Below are positions 60,710 through 64,000 of a stretch of 64,000 bases of DNA, piece after piece (position 1 is the stretch's first letter; each line of letters begins with the position of its first letter). The stretch comes from CAVXEF01 sp963827315 (GTDB taxonomy: Bacteria > Planctomycetota > Phycisphaerae > Sedimentisphaerales > Anaerobacaceae): positions 186,001-250,000 of the forward strand of contig CAWHAL010000004.1 of NCBI GenBank assembly GCA_963827315.1. Direction: 5' to 3'. The position numbers and the translations under genes are program-made. The notes below the pieces were generated by a model. The model had not been told where the DNA came from. It was given only the letters and a program-made list of their open reading frames with translations, and searched no databases.

Positions 60710-61303
60710 ATGGATGCCGAGAATGTTGTCGAGAAGATACTGGCCGATGCGAGAGTCGAGGCACGGAAGATAAAACAGCAGGCTGATGACAAAGGAGCTG
60801 CCGAGCAGACTAAACTGGACGGCCAACTCGACGAGTATAACAAGCAAACCCATGCCCTTGCTGAAAAACGCAGCGGCGATGAAAAACTGCATATTCTGGC
60901 AGCCGCCAGAATGGATATTGCAAAGCAACTGCTCGCCGAGAAAGGAAAAATACTCGATGAGGTCTTCGAACAGGTACAGAAGCGGCTCAAAAAGCTGCCC
61001 GACAAGGACTATTGTGCGCTGATGACTAAACTGATACTTGAAGCGGTTGAAACAGGCGATGAAGAAGTTATCGTCGACAAAAACGAAACGCGAATCGACG
61101 ACAAGTTCATCAACCAAATCAATCACCAACTCAGTTCAGACGGCAAAGGCAGACTGAGATTATCTGGTGAAAGAGAAAATTTTGGAGCCGGCTTTATCCT
61201 GAAACGTGGAAAGATAAAAGTTAATGTCTCCGTCGAGGTATTGCTGAATCAGGCTCGCAGGGAATTGGAGACCGAATTGGCAAAGGAACTTTTCGGAGAC
61301 TAA
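60710..61303 (+). CDS. ntpE: V/A-type ATPase subunit E
   Basis: A 197-residue protein with a long charged N-terminal helix and a globular C-terminal part (ENFGAGFILKRGKIKVNVSV), the usual form of peripheral-stalk subunit E. It pairs with the G/H-like subunit and contacts subunits A/B. It follows subunit K by 33 nt and precedes subunit C by 7 nt. Confidence 0.9.
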   Translation: MDAENVVEKILADARVEARKIKQQADDKGAAEQTKLDGQLDEYNKQTHALAEKRSGDEKLHILAAARMDIAKQLLAEKGKILDEVFEQVQKRLKKLPDKDYCALMTKLILEAVETGDEEVIVDKNETRIDDKFINQINHQLSSDGKGRLRLSGERENFGAGFILKRGKIKVNVSVEVLLNQARRELETELAKELFGD

Positions 61304-61310
61304 ATGATAA

Positions 61311-62345
61311 ATGGTCGAAGTTGCTGAGAAAAGTGTTATTGATTTTTACACCTACCCGCCCATCGGCAGTGATGACTGGCGTTACACTTTCGAAACAGCT
61401 CGGGTCCGTGCGCTTGAAACACGAATGCTGTCGGCAGCGATGCTTCTTGATATGGCCAACGCAGAAAATTTCGAGCAGGCCGCGGATTTACTGGCAGCCG
61501 GCGAATACGCCTTCCCGCATGGCGGCAAAAACTTTGCAGAGGTCGAGAATGTTCTGCGGATTAGAAGGTCGGCGGTGAGAGAATTGTTTGCAGAGTTAAT
61601 GATTGATGAGCCGATTGTAGAGCTGTTTAGAGCACGCGATGATTTTGCCAATCTGCGACTGGCACTTAGACGCACATTGACTGAAAAACCGCTTGGGACC
61701 GATTACAGCGGCGATGGCAACATCTCGCCGGAGATTTTTACAGAAGCCCTCGAGCAGGAGAACTACGAGCTGCTCCCTGATTATATGGCCGAAGCGGTGG
61801 AGCGGGCGGTTTTGGCCTACTATCAAAATAAGGATATACGCTGGGTTGATTATGCAATCGATAGGTTCCGGGCAGAATACAATTTGAAAAAAGCGCGCCA
61901 GCTAAAGAGCCTGTTTTTGATGGGACTTTTTAGAATACAAATCGACCTTACTAACATACGGACAATGCTCCGGCTGAAATTTACCGAATCGCAGCAGCGA
62001 AACGCATTCATTAAGGGCGGATATGTCGAGTTTGAGCGGCTCGAACAAGGGCTGGAGCTCGGCTATGAGTCGGCTGGCCAATTGTTTTTTGTGACGCCGT
62101 ATCATCACCTTGTTGAAACAGGCGCCGGCTACCTGGCGTCTGATAAATCTTTTCTGAGATTGGAGCGGCAGTGCGAAGATTACTTAATGGGATTTTTGAA
62201 AACAACCATCCAGATTACCGCCGGCCCACAGCCGGTTATTGCTTATCTTTTAATTAAGGAAAATGAAATCCGAGCTGTTCGGCTGATTCTGACAGCAAAG
62301 AAGAACTCACTTGACACGAAGCTTATTTTGGACCGTATTTCGTAA
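61311..62345 (+). CDS. ntpC: V/A-type ATPase subunit C
   Basis: A 344-residue helical protein matching the d/C subunit that couples the central stalk to the c-ring. Landmarks are the start YTFETARVRALETRMLS, the middle DYAIDRFRAEYNLKKAR and LLIKENEIRAVRLIL near the end. There is little overlap or gap to its neighbours, as expected in this operon. Confidence 0.88.
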   Translation: MVEVAEKSVIDFYTYPPIGSDDWRYTFETARVRALETRMLSAAMLLDMANAENFEQAADLLAAGEYAFPHGGKNFAEVENVLRIRRSAVRELFAELMIDEPIVELFRARDDFANLRLALRRTLTEKPLGTDYSGDGNISPEIFTEALEQENYELLPDYMAEAVERAVLAYYQNKDIRWVDYAIDRFRAEYNLKKARQLKSLFLMGLFRIQIDLTNIRTMLRLKFTESQQRNAFIKGGYVEFERLEQGLELGYESAGQLFFVTPYHHLVETGAGYLASDKSFLRLERQCEDYLMGFLKTTIQITAGPQPVIAYLLIKENEIRAVRLILTAKKNSLDTKLILDRIS

Positions 62346-62371
62346 AACACCCGCAGAGGTGTGAGCAAAAA

Positions 62372-62686
62372 ATGGAAGGTAAAGTTGCGGTTTTAGGTGA
62401 TGTGGATTTTGTGAAGCCGTTTTCGGCGCTTGGACTCGATACGTTTGCAGTAGGCGATACATCCGAAGAAAGAATCAAAAGTGCCGAGAGAATAATCAGC
62501 GATAAATATACCCTTGTGGTTGTTGCCGAAAATGTGGCTGCGGTGGTTGAGGAAGTTTTCTCCGCTCGGATGGATTCGCCGACCCCCTGTGTCGTAGTTG
62601 TGCCGTTTACTACGGAATCGAAGGGTTTTGCAACCACTGCCCTGGCGAAAACACTTAAAATGGCTACCGGCATAAACATTTTATAA
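62372..62686 (+). CDS. ntpG: V/A-type ATPase subunit F
   Basis: A 104-residue central-stalk subunit with the F-subunit pattern KVAVLGDVDFVKPFSALGLD and, near the end, VVVPFTTESKGFA. It stabilises the rotor with subunit D. The name ntpG follows the E. hirae operon, where this subunit is called G. Confidence 0.87.
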   Translation: MEGKVAVLGDVDFVKPFSALGLDTFAVGDTSEERIKSAERIISDKYTLVVVAENVAAVVEEVFSARMDSPTPCVVVVPFTTESKGFATTALAKTLKMATGINIL

Positions 62687-62710
62687 AACGATTAAGAAAA
62701 GGTTTTCATA

Positions 62711-64000
62711 ATGGCTGAAGAGAAAACCGGCAGAATAGTCAAAGTTGCAGGCCCCGTAGTCACCGCTGAGAATATGGCCGGTGCCAGAATGTACGATGTG
62801 GTTCGTGTCGGCAAACTGAACATCATCGGCGAAATCGTCGCCCTTAAAGGCGACCTTGCTTCAATCCAGGTTTACGAAGAGACCGTCGGCATCGGGCCCG
62901 GTGAACCGGTTACCGATACACAAGCACCTCTAAGCGTTGAGTTAGGACCCGGCCTGATTGAAAGTATCTACGACGGTATCCAGAGGCCGCTGAGCCTTCT
63001 CATGCGGGCGGAAGGTGAATTTATGAGCAGGGGTTCTGCTGTGCCCAGCCTCGACAGGAAAAGAAAATGGCACTTCAAGCCGACGGTAGATAATGGAACC
63101 AAAATCGGCCCGGGCGATATAATCGGCGAAGTTGCGGAATCCACTATCGTCACACACAAAATCATGGTGCCCGCTGGCGTAACAGGAACCCTGCAGAAAA
63201 TTGCTGAAGGTGATTTTACCGTCGTTGAGACCATTGGCCTTGTCGTCGCCGATGACGGCACACAAACACAGCTCAAACTTATGCAGAAATGGCCTGTCCG
63301 AAGTCCGAGGCCAATAATTAAACGGCTGGCACCAAACAGGCTGCTTGTTACCGGCCAGCGCGTAATTGACGCCTTCTTTCCTGTTGCAAAAGGGGGAACT
63401 GCCTGCATCCCCGGGCCGTTTGGCTCAGGCAAAACGGTCGTTCAGCATCAGTTATCAAAATGGGTCGATGCAGATATTGTCGTCTATGTCGGCTGCGGAG
63501 AACGAGGCAACGAAATGACCGATGTCCTTACCGAGTTTCCCAAGTTGAAAGACCCGCGCAGCGGCCAACCTCTTATGAAGCGCTCGGTGCTTATTGCGAA
63601 CACCTCAAATATGCCCGTCGCCGCCAGGGAAGCCTCTGTTTACACCGGCATCACGATAGCTGAATACTTCCGCGATATGGGTTACACCGTGGGCCTGATG
63701 GCTGACAGCACAAGCCGATGGGCTGAGGCGATGCGAGAGATATCGACCCGTCTCGAAGAAATGCCCGCTGAGGAAGGCTACCCAGCCTACTTGGCTGCCC
63801 GGACTGCATCGTTTTACGAAAGGGCGGGGCGGGTCCAGTGCCTTGGAAAACCGCAGCGAGAGGGTGCTTTATCAATCATCGGTGCGGTAAGTCCGCCCGG
63901 CGGCGACCTGTCCGATTCGGTTGTACAGGCAACACTGCACGTTGTTAAGGTCTTCTGGTCGCTCATCGGAAGACTCGCTTACCAGCGGCACTTCCCGGCT
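62711..64000 (+). CDS. ntpA: V/A-type ATPase catalytic subunit A (cut by window edge)
   Basis: The first 430 residues are present. The N-terminal barrel begins GRIVKVAGPVVTAENM, the non-homologous insert with WHFKPTV is visible, and the Walker A motif is GPFGSGKTV. The motifs GCGERGNEM and MADSTSRWAEAMRE follow. It hydrolyses or makes ATP. Subunits B and D should follow beyond the right edge. Confidence 0.95.
   Translation, partial: MAEEKTGRIVKVAGPVVTAENMAGARMYDVVRVGKLNIIGEIVALKGDLASIQVYEETVGIGPGEPVTDTQAPLSVELGPGLIESIYDGIQRPLSLLMRAEGEFMSRGSAVPSLDRKRKWHFKPTVDNGTKIGPGDIIGEVAESTIVTHKIMVPAGVTGTLQKIAEGDFTVVETIGLVVADDGTQTQLKLMQKWPVRSPRPIIKRLAPNRLLVTGQRVIDAFFPVAKGGTACIPGPFGSGKTVVQHQLSKWVDADIVVYVGCGERGNEMTDVLTEFPKLKDPRSGQPLMKRSVLIANTSNMPVAAREASVYTGITIAEYFRDMGYTVGLMADSTSRWAEAMREISTRLEEMPAEEGYPAYLAARTASFYERAGRVQCLGKPQREGALSIIGAVSPPGGDLSDSVVQATLHVVKVFWSLIGRLAYQRHFPA

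Overview
The window looks like a piece of a Planctomycetota chromosome, most likely of the Phycisphaerae/Sedimentisphaerales type from an anaerobic polysaccharide-degrading lineage. This is an inference. It rests on a PEP-CTERM protein built of HAF repeats, a dockerin-like 'GDLNGD' protein beside a planctomycete-style type II prepilin, periplasmic or lipoprotein glycoside hydrolases (GH106-like, GH28, GH29), an enlarged SecA, a DUF6599/DUF362/polyferredoxin operon and a V/A-type ATPase. No phage, integrase, intact IS element or CRISPR array was seen. Both edges cut genes: an MgtA-type P-ATPase on the left and V-ATPase subunit A on the right.

Layout. 1-5.5 kb: mgtA (partial) diverges from efp-secA. 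5.6-8.2 kb: a frameshifted unknown gene with a coupled small ORF, and a Kef-type antiporter with CBS domains. 8.3-12.6 kb: a rhamnosidase-like GH106 and a GH28 polygalacturonase, a small pectin/rhamnogalacturonan pair. 12.8-17.3 kb: HAF/PEP-CTERM protein, then the operon hldD - membrane protein - GNAT - tyrS. 17.4-17.6 kb: a self-contained unit of about 200 nt with promoter, 38-codon ORF and terminator. 17.7-24.1 kb: an exported redox operon (DUF6599, DUF362, NapH/NapG-like polyferredoxin, aldo/keto reductase) divergent from tatA-tatC, each side with a near-consensus sigma70 promoter. 24.1-32.3 kb: a beta-CASP nuclease, then a molybdenum cofactor cluster (TiaS-like protein, S-component-like membrane protein, Cys-rich small protein, ModE, MobB-MobA fusion, MoeA, compact MoaA, MoaC, MOSC, Mog, and an oxidoreductase remnant). 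32.3-33.9 kb: prepilin and dockerin-like proteins. 34.2-36.3 kb: manC, ruvX and a membrane protein pair. 36.4-42.7 kb: CofE-like ligase, a repeat protein, ribD, ligA, a lipoprotein peptidase, a GIY-YIG protein and tRNA-Asn. 42.9-45.8 kb: protein kinase - phosphoesterase - glycosyltransferase operon. 45.9-53.3 kb: split MFS/spermidine synthase, SagB-like nitroreductase, GH29 fucosidase, GGDEF protein, membrane-TPR protein. 53.5-57.7 kb: decayed NCS2 permease, YbhB-like lipoprotein, FHA-GAF protein, MBL-fold hydrolase, malic enzyme. 57.9-64 kb: V/A-ATPase operon G/H-I-K-E-C-F-A.

How the parts work together. TatAC probably exports products of the divergent redox operon, several of which carry twin-arginine motifs. 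The Mo operon has most late steps of molybdopterin synthesis plus a ModE-like regulator, which implies molybdoenzymes elsewhere. The V-ATPase c-subunit carries the known Na+-binding residues, so a sodium-coupled enzyme is predicted. Start codons were moved from the longest ORF wherever a Shine-Dalgarno site or overlap argued for it. All family names come from reading motifs by eye; no database search was run.
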